DNA of 64,000 nt from Psychrobacter maritimus (GCF_904846345.1 NZ_CAJHAJ010000007.1:87607-151606); one strand, 5' to 3'. Numbered from the stretch's first letter, positions 35,397 through 45,335 are shown. The notes: generated by a model not told the origin, from the letters alone. A program made the numbers and translations.

Positions 35397-35891
35397 CTAT
35401 TTAGCAACGGCTTTAAAATAAGCGACTTGATTGTCGTTTTTAATAGTCAAAACAGGCACATTATTAGCATTATTATTGATGCTGTATTTACCTTGTACCG
35501 TCGCCAATGTCGCGGTATCAAAGCTGGCTTGTGGCTCAGGGCAGGCCATCATCGTCGACATGACATTACCTAATACAACATTGCCATTTACGACGCTATA
35601 ACTAGCACCCATGTTATTACAAGTATTGGTAAAGGTCACACGGTTGGTGGTGCCATCTTTAAAGAATTTTAGCGTTAATGGTTTTGCTGGATCAAAGAAC
35701 AATTGGCTTACTTTCTCGCCATTGGTGCGCTTAGCATCGACAAGCTGCCAGTTATGCGCTTGTAGGGCATCAGCAGTAATTGGTTGAGTCACAGGTGCGG
35801 TAACACTAGGGGTCGTGGTTTGGCAACCTGCTGCAGCAAGTGTACCAACAGCAAGGGTTGCAGCCATCATCATTTTAGTCATGTTTTTCAT
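35397..35891 (-). CDS. META-domain lipoprotein (HslJ-like)
   Basis: A 164 aa protein. The start at 35891 is set by AGGAG 6 nt upstream. The lipoprotein signal ends AAAGC (about 19-23). One META/DUF306 domain (about 45-160) has HNWQLVDAKRTNG, FTNTCNNMGASYSV, VVLGNVMSTMMACPEP and YFKAVAK at the end. HslJ-type proteins are envelope proteins linked to heat shock and novobiocin resistance in E. coli; the role here is not known. It has its own terminator. Confidence 0.88.
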   Translation of the reverse strand: MKNMTKMMMAATLAVGTLAAAGCQTTTPSVTAPVTQPITADALQAHNWQLVDAKRTNGEKVSQLFFDPAKPLTLKFFKDGTTNRVTFTNTCNNMGASYSVVNGNVVLGNVMSTMMACPEPQASFDTATLATVQGKYSINNNANNVPVLTIKNDNQVAYFKAVAK

Positions 35892-36188
35892 ATTAGCTCC
35901 TGTAATGGTTAACATTTAAAATAAAAAAACAGTCATTATCTTTTATTTTAAGTATGCATTTTTATTATGATTAATTTATTGTCTTCTTCATTAACCTAAA
36001 CAATGGCGCTATTATGCACAAACGATAGCTGACTGTCATTATAGATTGGGTATCGATTACCGCGATATTTGTTCCACTATATGGTTTTTTTGCTAACGCA
36101 CCTTGTATGAATAAGTATTACCTGCTAACGCTTTTGCCAATAGTTCATTTCGAAACCAAGCCTTTACCGAGCTTAATCAAGCATTAAA

Positions 36189-37319
36189 TTAATTAGAATT
36201 GGAATTGACACTAGTATTTAAAGCAGCTGCCTTTTGCTTTTGTAAAGCCGCATATCCTGCTAAGCGTTTGCGTTCAGTCTCATTAAATAGCTGCTGCTCT
36301 ATTTGATTGATTTGAATTTGCGCTTGTACTTTATCTGCATTTTGACTTAACAGCTGCTGTTTTTGTGTTTGATACTGCTTAAAACGTTGATCAAAGTCAG
36401 CATCTTGTTGATCGACCTGTGCAAGCCTTGCTGCTGCTGGCGCGCCGACCAAAGCACGACGCATATTATATAATTCTTCAGCCGTTGCGCCCTTGGCTTG
36501 CATCTGCTCTGTGCGAGTAATTAGCTCATTAAGATTGGCTTGTTGGGCGATATTGGTTTTAATCGCGTTGTCTGGCATACGGCTAATATAATCCTGTCTG
36601 GCCGCTTCTTTTTGCGCGTCAGAGAGCTGCTTGTCTTGGTTGATTTTGACCATCGCAAGACTGTAATCATCATACTCATCTTCTGCCCCAAAGAAGGCTT
36701 TAATGGTCGCTTTATCAAAATGTTGCTGGCGCAATTTGGCCACATCTTGTTTTTGCTGTGCTACCACGTTTAAATCCAGCTCGCCAGTTTTTGTCGCTTG
36801 TAATTGTAGATTGCCATAACGGTTTTCTATAGCAGGAATCGCTTTAAGATAGGCCACGTATTGGTCAAATATCGTCACCGCTTGGCTTGCCGCTGGCTCT
36901 GGCGTGTGACTGCGGATATAGCTTTCCACCCGAGCATAAATGACAGCTTCCTCTTCTTCGCCTAACGCCGATAAGAAATAATCAAATAAGCGCCTTAAAC
37001 CTTCAGTAACGACCAACTGCTTATTTTCATCAATGATAATCTCACCATCTACATCCGTCCCTTGCAAGGAACGCGGTAGATTCTCAAGACCTGTGGTAAA
37101 TTGGCTACTGCTTTGCTTGGATAATGTGTCGATGCCATTATTAACATTTGCTTCGTCTGTAAAGCTGGCGCTTGTTTGATTGTCCAGCGCTGTAGACTGT
37201 GCTTCAGAATAAGCATTACTATCATTATTCGGCTTAAACCACCAAATAATCGCCACGACTAAAACGACTATGACAGCGATGATAACGGGCAAAAATGGTA
37301 CACGGCGATTATGTGACAT
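36189..37319 (-). CDS. lifO: Lipase-specific foldase (lipase chaperone)
   Basis: Steric chaperone that folds the secreted lipase in the periplasm while anchored in the inner membrane. One N-terminal transmembrane helix (about 9-27) is followed by a variable Ser/Asn/Ala linker (30-75). The family signature RRLFDYFLSALGE (109-121, consensus RxxFDYxxSAxGE) follows, then the all-helical arms rich in Gln/Lys. The length of 376 aa is normal. It lies 159 bp downstream of the lipase gene on the same strand with a hairpin between, the usual lip-lif order. Confidence 0.95.
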   Translation of the reverse strand: MSHNRRVPFLPVIIAVIVVLVVAIIWWFKPNNDSNAYSEAQSTALDNQTSASFTDEANVNNGIDTLSKQSSSQFTTGLENLPRSLQGTDVDGEIIIDENKQLVVTEGLRRLFDYFLSALGEEEEAVIYARVESYIRSHTPEPAASQAVTIFDQYVAYLKAIPAIENRYGNLQLQATKTGELDLNVVAQQKQDVAKLRQQHFDKATIKAFFGAEDEYDDYSLAMVKINQDKQLSDAQKEAARQDYISRMPDNAIKTNIAQQANLNELITRTEQMQAKGATAEELYNMRRALVGAPAAARLAQVDQQDADFDQRFKQYQTQKQQLLSQNADKVQAQIQINQIEQQLFNETERKRLAGYAALQKQKAAALNTSVNSNSN

Positions 37320-37380
37320 AACGAGAATATCTTATTTAATCAAGCGGTTTATATAGGAAGTTACTATCCATAAAATGGGA

Positions 37381-37422
37381 TAAAATAAAAGGGTCACTAT
37401 TGAACTGACCCTTTTATTTAAA
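37381..37422 (-). terminator. Hairpin between lipase and foldase genes
   Basis: A perfect 10 bp inverted repeat (37387-37396 with 37406-37415), followed on the minus strand by TTTTATTTTA. It would end most lipase transcripts before lifO unless read through. Confidence 0.75.
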
Positions 37423-37478
37423 AGCGGTTAATTTGCTAACTTATATATGAGCTCTAAAACAAGCTTTAAAAAATAGCT

Positions 37479-38576
37479 TTATAAGTTGGCTTTTTTCAGG
37501 CGGTTAACCTGATCGCGATATAAAGTTTTAGGACTAGGCTGTCCCCATGCCGTCAAGCCCAATACTTGATTTGACGAATCTAAATGGTTCATTTTATAGT
37601 CATCACGAATCACGTAGCCTAGACGGCTAGAGCAAGCAGAAACCAAACCATCATTGCTCTCACCATCAAAGGTTGTGCCAGTCAATGCTAAGAGATAATC
37701 ACTGGGATCTAAGCCATTGGTCACTTGACCGATACCGCTAAAAGAGTAGTACTTGATACCGTTGACTTCAGTATTGGTAGGTTGACCACAATAACTGCTA
37801 GGCATAGCGGCTGGAAACTTGGCGTTAAACTTCGCCGAAGATGCAGTAGATAACGCCGTTACCGCCTCCCAGCCATCTTGCTCTTGTATCTCTTTAAAGC
37901 TGATACCTGAGCCGACGTCCATAAAGCCACCAACGAACTTAAAGAAGCCTAAAGCAATCTGAGAGCCTACGTTAAATTCACCTTCAGCATAGCCACTATT
38001 CGCGCTACCTTCCACGACTTGCTTAATAACCCAGTCGGCCATTTTTGAGCCTTGCTCGGGACTTGAAACCGCGGTCACAGAGGCAACGTAATTAGGCGCC
38101 ACACCAGCGACATAACGAATATCGATACCGCCCATACTGTGACCAAATAAATTTACTTTGGGTTTACCTGAGATCGCTGTAATGGTTTTGATTTGTTGTA
38201 GTAATTGCTCACCGCGCACTTCACTGTTATTAACAGCGGAGGTCTTAGTGCTATAAACCTCGCTGCCACCTGCCATCAAGGTTTCAGGAATGCCATAAAA
38301 GTAGTCAAGTACGCCAAACAGCTTCGTCCAGCCGCCAAGCCCATGTGCCATTACGACAGGATATTTGGTATCGGTATGGCTTGAGGTAAAATACTTGCTA
38401 CTGACCAGTTTACAGCCCGTTGGATTGGCGCAGTTATAATACTGCCCAGCTGCTTGAGCGGAGGTAGCTTGCAGGGTCATCAGCAGCACACCAGCGGCAA
38501 TAGAGCCTGCGGCACCCAGTGAGGGTAAAAGTGCACGTGGCGTGAGCGGCGCGCGAAAACGGTCTTTGAGAGTCAT
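37479..38576 (-). CDS. Secreted triacylglycerol lipase, foldase-dependent (family I.1/I.2)
   Basis: Extracellular alpha/beta-hydrolase that cleaves triglycerides. The Sec signal peptide is long (1-42, cleavage near AQA-AG), suiting export followed by type II secretion. Features are the oxyanion segment VVMAHGLGG (75-82 region), nucleophile Ser147 in GHSMGG, Asp in SNDGLV and His in MNHLD. Cysteines near the Asp and His motifs (SACSSRLG) and CGQ probably make the family disulphide. AAGGA precedes the start. It is followed by its dedicated foldase gene. Confidence 0.95.
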   Translation of the reverse strand: MTLKDRFRAPLTPRALLPSLGAAGSIAAGVLLMTLQATSAQAAGQYYNCANPTGCKLVSSKYFTSSHTDTKYPVVMAHGLGGWTKLFGVLDYFYGIPETLMAGGSEVYSTKTSAVNNSEVRGEQLLQQIKTITAISGKPKVNLFGHSMGGIDIRYVAGVAPNYVASVTAVSSPEQGSKMADWVIKQVVEGSANSGYAEGEFNVGSQIALGFFKFVGGFMDVGSGISFKEIQEQDGWEAVTALSTASSAKFNAKFPAAMPSSYCGQPTNTEVNGIKYYSFSGIGQVTNGLDPSDYLLALTGTTFDGESNDGLVSACSSRLGYVIRDDYKMNHLDSSNQVLGLTAWGQPSPKTLYRDQVNRLKKANL

Positions 38577-38626
38577 AACAACATCCTTGTTATTGTAAAA
38601 ACGGGGGTTTAAAGAGGTTTTTATCG

Positions 38627-38668
38627 TGCTTATTTTTTAACGCTTAGTGCTTATTTTTTAGCGCTTAG
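38627..38668. repeat. 21 bp direct tandem duplication upstream of the lipase gene
   Basis: Two copies of TGCTTATTTTTTA(A/G)CGCTTAG (38627-38647 and 38648-38668) differ by one base. They lie 51-92 bp upstream of the lipase start, where they could affect promoter or operator spacing. Confidence 0.85.
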
Positions 38669-38910
38669 TTATTGCATCCTGCACCAAGCGCTAAAAACCG
38701 TTGCCAATTCATTTAGCAAACAAAATTACAATACTTCTATAATCTGCAACATTCAACCGCTTTTTTACCTATAAAGCATATTTCAATGACTTTATAGTCA
38801 CATATATGCATATAAATGCGCTGAGACGATTGGTATCAGTATATTGCACTGATTTGGTAGATGCGTACAAACTCGCTAAGCACTTTGCAAAACAGTGCCT
38901 ACTACATTTA

Positions 38911-38919
38911 TGGTATAAT
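38911..38919 (+). promoter_or_regulatory. Extended -10 promoter of map
   Basis: TGGTATAAT matches the extended -10 consensus TGnTATAAT. Its position, 35 bp before the ATG at 38954 and downstream of the longest-frame start, supports the shorter protein. Confidence 0.65.
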
Positions 38920-38953
38920 TGACAACCCAAATTCTATAAATATAAGTACGACC

Positions 38954-39748
38954 ATGATGACTAAAAAATCCCTTATCCAATCTCCTGAAGCCATAGAAAA
39001 AATGCGCGTGGCTGGTAAACTTGCCAGTGATGTCCTTGTAATGCTCGACGAACACGTCAGAGTGGGCATCAGCACCGAAGCATTAAACCAAATCGCCCAT
39101 GATTATATCGTTAATGTACAAGAAGCGATTCCTGCGCCCCTTAACTATAATGGCTTCCCAAAATCTATCTGTACCTCGGTCAACCATGTGGTTTGTCACG
39201 GTATTCCAACCGACAATAAACTGCTAAAAGATGGCGATATCATCAATATCGATGTCACAGTCATTAAAGACGGCTATTATGGCGATACCTCAAAAATGTG
39301 GATTGTCGGCAATGGCTCAATCATGGCGCAGCGTATTTGCAAAGTGGCGCAAGAAGCCCTTTATGCTGGTATGAGCGTGGTCAAAAACGGCGCGCGCTTG
39401 GGCGATGTCGGTGCAGCTATCCAAGAAGTGGTCGAACCGGAACGCTTTAGTATTGTGCGCGAGTTCTGTGGTCACGGTATCAGTAATGAATTCCACCACG
39501 AGCCACAAGTCATGCACTATGGTAAAAAAGGCACGGGTTTTGAGCTAAAAACTGGCATGACCTTTACCATTGAGCCAATGATTAACCAAGGTACGTGGCA
39601 GACCAAGATTTTACCGGACGAATGGACGGCTATCACCAAAGACCGCAAGCTGTCAGCGCAGTGGGAACATACCATGGTGGTGACGGACAATGGCTGTGAG
39701 GTATTTACCACTCGCCCCGAAGAAGACTTAAGTTTTTTGACCCAGTAA
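38954..39748 (+). CDS. map: Methionine aminopeptidase, type I
   Basis: Removes the initiator Met from nascent proteins, using two metal ions. The start MMTKKSLIQSPEAIEKM gives 264 aa, the normal size; the longer open frame would begin upstream of the promoter. Metal and active-site segments are visible: VNHVVCHGIP with the first His, DIINIDVTVIKDGYYGDTSKMW with two Asp, GHGISNEFHHEP with His, FTIEPMI with Glu, and WEHTMVV with His and later Glu. It is monocistronic, with a terminator directly after the stop. Confidence 0.96.
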   Translation: MMTKKSLIQSPEAIEKMRVAGKLASDVLVMLDEHVRVGISTEALNQIAHDYIVNVQEAIPAPLNYNGFPKSICTSVNHVVCHGIPTDNKLLKDGDIINIDVTVIKDGYYGDTSKMWIVGNGSIMAQRICKVAQEALYAGMSVVKNGARLGDVGAAIQEVVEPERFSIVREFCGHGISNEFHHEPQVMHYGKKGTGFELKTGMTFTIEPMINQGTWQTKILPDEWTAITKDRKLSAQWEHTMVVTDNGCEVFTTRPEEDLSFLTQ

Positions 39749-39754
39749 TATCAT

Positions 39755-39783
39755 AAAAGATCGCCTAGGCGGTCTTTTTTTTG
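39755..39783 (+). terminator. Terminator of map
   Basis: A compact stem (39757-39765 with 39768-39776, one G-U) followed by eight T. Confidence 0.85.
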
Positions 39784-39966
39784 CCTTATAATTCAGGCAT
39801 ATTGACCATGCTGCTTATTGATTTTTATTTTGATAATTTTAATGTAAGTTTAGTGGTAGTTTTAATAATAACTTTAGTGCTAAGTTTGATGACAGCACTG
39901 TTAATACTCTCAGTAGCACGTTCGTTTTAGTACCCTCATTTGCAAATTTTTAACTGGATAACACTC

Positions 39967-42747
39967 ATGTTTAATTGTGATGTCGCGGCCATTGATTTAA
40001 CGCCCATGCCCTTACTTTCAACTAATAGCGCGACACTCTCAGCCGATAGCGTGGCAACTGTTTCACCGCTAGCAGATGACAGCGAGAGAAGCAAAGCCGT
40101 TCATGCAACGGATATAGCAATAGCCGCGCTTCCTGAATGGCTAGTGCAAATCAATGACGATATCAGCCGCGCGCTCGAACGTGGCGTCAATATTCGCCAA
40201 TTGGTCACGGCGCGCGCCTGCGTCATCGACGATTTACTGATTGCTTTGTTTAACTGGTTTGAGCTTGATAAGACCGATTTGGCATTGTTTGCCACCGGCG
40301 GCTATGGTCGTGGTGAGCTGTCATTATATTCCGATGTCGATATTTTGCTGCTGACGCCAAATGAGATTACGGCTGATAGCAGTGAGAAAATTGATAATTT
40401 AGTCGCGCTCCTATGGGATATTGGGCTTGAGCCTGCCCTATCCGTACGCAGCGTTAGTGAATGCTTGGAAGCAGCACAAGACCATACTATTGCAAGCACC
40501 CTATTAGAAGCACGGCTGTTAATCGGCAATGAGGAGCTACAAGAAGTACCCCATAAAATCGTCAATACCCAGTGGTCACCACGTGATTTTTATGAGGTAA
40601 AAATCGCTGAAGCAAAAGCGCGTTACTTACAGCACAATGCCACCGAGTACAATCTTGAGCCCAATATCAAAACCGCGCCCGGCGGTCTGCGTGATATTCA
40701 TATTATCGGTTGGGTGACCAAGCGCTACTTTCGGGTCAGTAAGCTTTATGACTTAGTACAGCAAAACTTTTTAACGGAAAAAGAGTTTGATGAGTTAAAC
40801 TTCGCCGAAGGCTATTTATGGCAAATACGTCATTATTTACATGAGCTGACCGGTCGCAATGAAAACAAGCTGTTGTTTGATTATCAGCGTGAAATTGCCC
40901 AGTTAATGGGTTACGAGACGCAGCCGGATGATCAGCCAAATGCTGCCGTTGAGCGTTTTATGCGTGATTATTATCGCTGCGCCATGCAGATATCGACATT
41001 ATCTGAGATGCTGACCAATCATTATTATGAGACGATTATAGAGCCGCAATTACCGGATGAAGAGCGGCCAAAAAAACATCCTATCAACGCCCGCTTCAAT
41101 CAAGTCGGTGAACAAATCGCGATGTCACATCATCGGGTATTTGCCCAGCACCCAGAGTCAATTTTAGAGATGTTTTTACTCATGGGTCAGTACGGCATCA
41201 AAAATGTCCGTACCCATACCCTGCGCGCGCTAAAAATAGCGGCTCGCGGTATCGATCAGGTTTATAGAGACAACCCGACGCATCAGGCGCTTTTTTTAGC
41301 CAATTTAAAAGAGCAAAACTACTTATTTCATCGTCTGCGTACCATGAATCGTTATGGCGTTTTAGGCAGCTACATTCCTGCTTTTGCCCAAGTAACAGGG
41401 CTGATGCAGTACGACTTATTCCACCGCTATACGGTCGATGCCCATACTTTATTTTTGATTCGTATTTTGCACCGCTTTACCGACCCGCGCTTTTCTGAAG
41501 AATTTCCACTGGTCAGCTCTATCTTCCAGCGTATCGAGCGCAAAGAGATTTTGGTATTGGCGGCGATGTTCCATGATATCGCCAAAGGTCGTGGCGGCAA
41601 CCATAGCTTGCTTGGCGAAACGGAATCAATTGAGTTTTGTCTTGCCCATGGTATGAGTACCGCGGACGCGCATTTGGTCGGCTGGCTGACCCGCTATCAT
41701 CTGCTGATGTCAATGACGGCACAGAAAAAGGACATCTCAGACCCAGAAGTGGTGACGCTGTTTGCAGACTTGGTCGGTAACGTTACCCACCTAAACCATC
41801 TGTATGTTCTGACAGTTGCTGATATGAATGCCACCAATCCACAGCTTTGGAACAGCTGGCGCGCGACCTTGATGAAACAGTTGTATTCACAAACTAGGCG
41901 CATCTTACGCGCCGATATCGACGCGCCGACCAACCGCCAAGATATGATTAGTGCCACGCGCAAACAAGCACTGGCCATGCTTGATAATGTTGACAATCAG
42001 CATATGAATCGCGATGAAGTATTAAGGCTGTGGGATGACTTGGGTGATGAGTATTTCTTGCGCGAGATTGCAGAAGATATCTTATGGCATACCGAAGCTA
42101 TCTTAAACCATCCACCCCTTGGTCGCGCCTCTGATGCCGATAGCACGCCACTGGTGGTATTGCGCGAGCATCGTGAGCTGGCACTTGATGCGGTGCAGGT
42201 GTTTGTTTATACCCAAGATCAGGTCAATTTATTTGCCGTTACTATGGCAGTCTTTGATCAGATGAATCTAGATGTATTGGATGCGCGTATTATTACTGCC
42301 ACCCGTGATTTTGCCTTGGATTCCTACGTATTGCTCGATCGTAGCGGTACGCTATTGGTCGATATCGACAGCCAACAAGAACTTAAACAGCGCTTAATCG
42401 ATGCCTTTAAAAATCCGACCGTTCCTAAGCTGACGCATCGTAAGATTCCGCGTCAGCTGCGTCACTTTGATGTAGCAACGACGATTAACTTTGAGTTTAA
42501 TGAAGCCTCAAATCAGCATATCATGAGTCTAGAAACCCTTGATCAACCAGGCTTACTTGCCCGCGTCGGACAAGTGTTTTTACAACAAAAGATTGAGGTT
42601 CATGCCGCCCGTATTACCACGTTAGGCGAGCGCGCCGAAGATATGTTTTATATCAGTGATCAAGACGATTTGGCATTATCGGCTGATAAGCTTGAGACGT
42701 TAAAAGCGACATTGATAGAAAGTCTTAGCATTCGCAACGAGGCTTAA
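39967..42747 (+). CDS. glnD: [Protein-PII] uridylyltransferase / uridylyl-removing enzyme
   Basis: Nitrogen sensor that uridylylates and deuridylylates PII in response to glutamine. The ATG at 39967 (926 aa) is preferred to a TTG start nine codons upstream. The nucleotidyltransferase motif FATGGYGRGELSLYSDVDIL lies at about 107-126. The HD hydrolase domain has FHDIAKGRGGNHS near 535. Two ACT domains occupy about 740-815 and 850-926 (LDQPGLLARVGQVFLQQ). The order of domains is canonical; an N-terminal Ser/Ala-rich extension of about 45 residues accounts for the extra length over E. coli (890 aa). It is followed by a strong terminator. Confidence 0.96.
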   Translation: MFNCDVAAIDLTPMPLLSTNSATLSADSVATVSPLADDSERSKAVHATDIAIAALPEWLVQINDDISRALERGVNIRQLVTARACVIDDLLIALFNWFELDKTDLALFATGGYGRGELSLYSDVDILLLTPNEITADSSEKIDNLVALLWDIGLEPALSVRSVSECLEAAQDHTIASTLLEARLLIGNEELQEVPHKIVNTQWSPRDFYEVKIAEAKARYLQHNATEYNLEPNIKTAPGGLRDIHIIGWVTKRYFRVSKLYDLVQQNFLTEKEFDELNFAEGYLWQIRHYLHELTGRNENKLLFDYQREIAQLMGYETQPDDQPNAAVERFMRDYYRCAMQISTLSEMLTNHYYETIIEPQLPDEERPKKHPINARFNQVGEQIAMSHHRVFAQHPESILEMFLLMGQYGIKNVRTHTLRALKIAARGIDQVYRDNPTHQALFLANLKEQNYLFHRLRTMNRYGVLGSYIPAFAQVTGLMQYDLFHRYTVDAHTLFLIRILHRFTDPRFSEEFPLVSSIFQRIERKEILVLAAMFHDIAKGRGGNHSLLGETESIEFCLAHGMSTADAHLVGWLTRYHLLMSMTAQKKDISDPEVVTLFADLVGNVTHLNHLYVLTVADMNATNPQLWNSWRATLMKQLYSQTRRILRADIDAPTNRQDMISATRKQALAMLDNVDNQHMNRDEVLRLWDDLGDEYFLREIAEDILWHTEAILNHPPLGRASDADSTPLVVLREHRELALDAVQVFVYTQDQVNLFAVTMAVFDQMNLDVLDARIITATRDFALDSYVLLDRSGTLLVDIDSQQELKQRLIDAFKNPTVPKLTHRKIPRQLRHFDVATTINFEFNEASNQHIMSLETLDQPGLLARVGQVFLQQKIEVHAARITTLGERAEDMFYISDQDDLALSADKLETLKATLIESLSIRNEA

Positions 42748-42833
42748 TTTATATTTAGAAACTTTATTTATGTTTTATTTGAGCTTAAATATTTATCGTT
42801 AAAAGAGTAAAAACCTAACCGTTAAACAGTAAC

Positions 42834-42874
42834 AAAAAACGCTTGATAGTTAATAGCTATCAAGCGTTTTTTTA
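42834..42874. terminator. Bidirectional terminator between glnD and the convergent gene
   Basis: A perfect 16 bp inverted repeat counting its A/T base (42834-42849 with 42857-42872), with six A before and seven T after, so it can act on both strands. Confidence 0.92.
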
Positions 42875-42956
42875 TAAGATAAAACCTGATTCATATAAAG
42901 AGGATATATATTTTAAAGCAGATTATCCAATCAACTATTTTATAAATCGCCTATTT

Positions 42957-43625
42957 CTATAACACACTTTTATAGATGATCTCACTGGCATTTTCTTTCA
43001 GCTCATCATCAGCAAGCTCTAACGGCAATGTTTGCGCTTTTAGCTGCTGTTGCCCAAGTATCAAGCGCCCAGCCTCCACTTCTTTTTGTAATAAGCGCTG
43101 CAAGCTTGCCAAACGAAACTTGCCATCGTAATATTCATAGATTTGCCGTAAAGAAATCGGCGCCTTGGCATGGACATCACGATATAGGCTGTCTGCGGCC
43201 AAAATCGTCATCTCATTGAGCAATTCTTCGCGCAATACATCGGCTTGATTGATTTTGCTTTGTAGATGGTTGGCAAATCGACCTTTAAAATAAAGCATCC
43301 CGATAAAAATCAGCGTCTGTATGGCAAATAAGCCAATATACTGCCATAAAGGCAGCGAAATATCTAACAGCTTGCTTAGCAGCATCAGTACCATCGCCAC
43401 AATAACATAGCTGACCAATTGCCAAAGCAGCCACATCATAAAGCTATTATCGCCAAACCAAAACATCTGCCTTTCTTTTAACAACGTCAGCTGCTGCCGC
43501 GCTTGCCACCAGACATGCTCACGTTGTTTTAATTGCGCGTACAGCTCCGCACGCTGATTCCCATCAAAACCTTTGTCATTGATATCTTTAGCGCTGCGCT
43601 CATCAGTTTGTAAAACACTAGACAT
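42957..43625 (-). CDS. Hypothetical two-span membrane protein, 222 aa
   Basis: I do not recognise a family. The N-terminal cytosolic part (1-60) is rich in Gln/Arg/Trp. Two transmembrane helices follow (about 64-84 and 92-112), with a short loop. The C-terminal cytosolic region of about 110 residues is helical and ends with an acidic stretch. The motif ISLRQIYEYYDGKFRLASLQRLLQKEVEAGRL (about 156-187) resembles a winged-helix-like module but is not diagnostic. It is convergent with glnD and divergent from dapC. The start is supported by AAGGAT upstream. Confidence 0.75.
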   Translation of the reverse strand: MSSVLQTDERSAKDINDKGFDGNQRAELYAQLKQREHVWWQARQQLTLLKERQMFWFGDNSFMMWLLWQLVSYVIVAMVLMLLSKLLDISLPLWQYIGLFAIQTLIFIGMLYFKGRFANHLQSKINQADVLREELLNEMTILAADSLYRDVHAKAPISLRQIYEYYDGKFRLASLQRLLQKEVEAGRLILGQQQLKAQTLPLELADDELKENASEIIYKSVL

Positions 43626-43945
43626 ATCAAAGTATCCTTAAAATAATCTGTCGTTGCTGCGGACAGTTATTTTTTGCTTGGTTAATAAGTTACACCTGCT
43701 CAATCTTATCGATGCTTAACAGCATGATGAAAATTGGCTAGACTCAAAACTCATTGTTAAAACTCATTGTCATTACTCGTTGTTTTTCAAAAAGCGCCTA
43801 TCTAAATCGCTTGAATAGGTTGCTTTTGATGGACAATGATAAGCATGAGAAGAAAAAGACAAAAAATAAGAGAAGTGCTACACTGCTCAAATGTAATTTT
43901 TCTTTATAACTTTATTATTAATTGTCCATTATAGTTAGCCTACTT
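43626..43945. other. Intergenic region, 320 bp
   Basis: Divergent upstream regions of the membrane protein and dapC. It contains a short direct repeat AAACTCATTGT (twice near 43745-43770) and nothing else I can identify. Confidence 0.45.
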
Positions 43946-45202
43946 ATGAATCACAACTTAACGACCCTGCATCCTTACCCGTTCGCTAAGATGGCGACTT
44001 TACTTGCCAACAGTACGCCAGCCCATAACCACAGTGAAATTAAGCTGGGTATTGGGGAGCCAAAACATGAGCCACCCGCCTTTGTGTTGGACGTACTACG
44101 CGAAAACTTGGACAAAATAGGCCAATATCCAACCACTAACGGGCTGTTCGAGCTGCGCCAAACCATCGCTCATTGGCTAGAGAAGCGCTTCTTTTTAAAT
44201 CATCTCGATCCTCATAGCCAAGTATTGCCAGTCATGGGCACGCGCGAGGCAATTTTTAGCTTGGTGCAAGCGGTGATTAACCATACACCAACCGAGTTAT
44301 CCGAAGGCATTTCTAATCAGCCAGCCAGTAAAAAAACGCCGGAATCTGCGCAACCACCTACGGTTGTGATGCCCAATCCGTTTTATCAAATCTATGAGGG
44401 CGCGGCGATACTAGCGCAAGCGACGCCGTACTTTATGCCTTGCACCATTGATAATGATTTTAAAGGTAACTACCGCGCCGTACCAAAAGACGTCTGGACG
44501 CGCACGCAGTTATTGTTTGTCTGTAGCCCGAACAATCCAACTGGCTCAGTGATGACCATGGACGATTGGGAGTACCTATTGCGTTTATCAGACCAATACA
44601 GTTTTATCATTGCCAGTGACGAGTGTTATAGCGAGCTGTATTTTGATAGCGCGCCGATTGGTCTATTGCAAGCTTGCGCAGCACTCGGTCGTCATGACTT
44701 TAAAAACTGCGTGGTATTTCACTCTTTATCTAAGCGTTCAAACTTGCCCGGTCTGCGTTCAGGCTTTGTGGCGGGTGATGCCAATATTTTGCAGCCTTAT
44801 TTGCAATATCGCACTTATCAAGGCTGCGCGATGCCGATACCGCATCAGCTTGCTTCCATCGCCGCTTGGGAAGATGAAAAGCACGTGGCGCATAATCGAG
44901 CACTCTACCAAGAAAAATTTGCCTTATGGATGTCGGAGCTCGGTGAATTACTTGATTTACGCATGCCAGAAGCAGGTTTTTACTTCTGGATAAAAGTGCC
45001 TGAGCAGTTTGATGGCGATGACGAAATCTTTGTCAAAGCCTTGTACGAACAAGCAAATATTCACGCGCTGGCTGGGCGTTACTTGTCACGTGAGGTCAAT
45101 GGGGAAAATCCAGGACAAGGTTATGTACGCATTGCCTTGGTTGCCAGCGTTGAAGAAAGCCGCGAAGCCATCAGTCGCATTCGTCAATTGCTTGGCGCTT
45201 AA
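43946..45202 (+). CDS. dapC: Succinyldiaminopimelate transaminase
   Basis: PLP-dependent aminotransferase of the lysine/meso-diaminopimelate pathway, needed for peptidoglycan and lysine. The ATG at 43946 (418 aa) is used; a TTG eight codons upstream is possible. Class I aminotransferase features are KLGIGEPKHEPP near the N-terminus, CSPNNPTGSV, ASDECYSELYF, and PLP lysine in HSLSKRSNLPGLRSGF (near 262). Location after glnD is conserved in related bacteria and supports DapC rather than another aminotransferase. Confidence 0.9.
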   Translation: MNHNLTTLHPYPFAKMATLLANSTPAHNHSEIKLGIGEPKHEPPAFVLDVLRENLDKIGQYPTTNGLFELRQTIAHWLEKRFFLNHLDPHSQVLPVMGTREAIFSLVQAVINHTPTELSEGISNQPASKKTPESAQPPTVVMPNPFYQIYEGAAILAQATPYFMPCTIDNDFKGNYRAVPKDVWTRTQLLFVCSPNNPTGSVMTMDDWEYLLRLSDQYSFIIASDECYSELYFDSAPIGLLQACAALGRHDFKNCVVFHSLSKRSNLPGLRSGFVAGDANILQPYLQYRTYQGCAMPIPHQLASIAAWEDEKHVAHNRALYQEKFALWMSELGELLDLRMPEAGFYFWIKVPEQFDGDDEIFVKALYEQANIHALAGRYLSREVNGENPGQGYVRIALVASVEESREAISRIRQLLGA

Positions 45203-45284
45203 AAGCTCATATTAAAAACAAGCTTAAAAGCTTGTCGAAAGACAATTTAAGCGCTAGAACCACTGATAATTATTACTATACTAC

Positions 45285-45335
45285 CAAGAAACCGCCAATA
45301 ACCACAATATTATCATGGTTATTGGCGGTTTCTTG
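45285..45335. repeat. Perfect 20 bp inverted repeat after dapC
   Basis: Arms 45285-45304 and 45316-45335 are exact reverse complements with an 11 nt loop. It lacks a long T run, so it may be a weak terminator or an mRNA 3' stabiliser. Confidence 0.8.

Larger units (their letters stand above)
38577..38953. other. Intergenic region between divergent lipase and map genes, 377 bp
   Basis: Contains a 21 bp tandem duplication (38627-38668), a 7 bp inverted repeat AGCGCTT/AAGCGCT (about 38660-38692), and the map promoter (38911-38919). The rest shows nothing. Confidence 0.6.
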
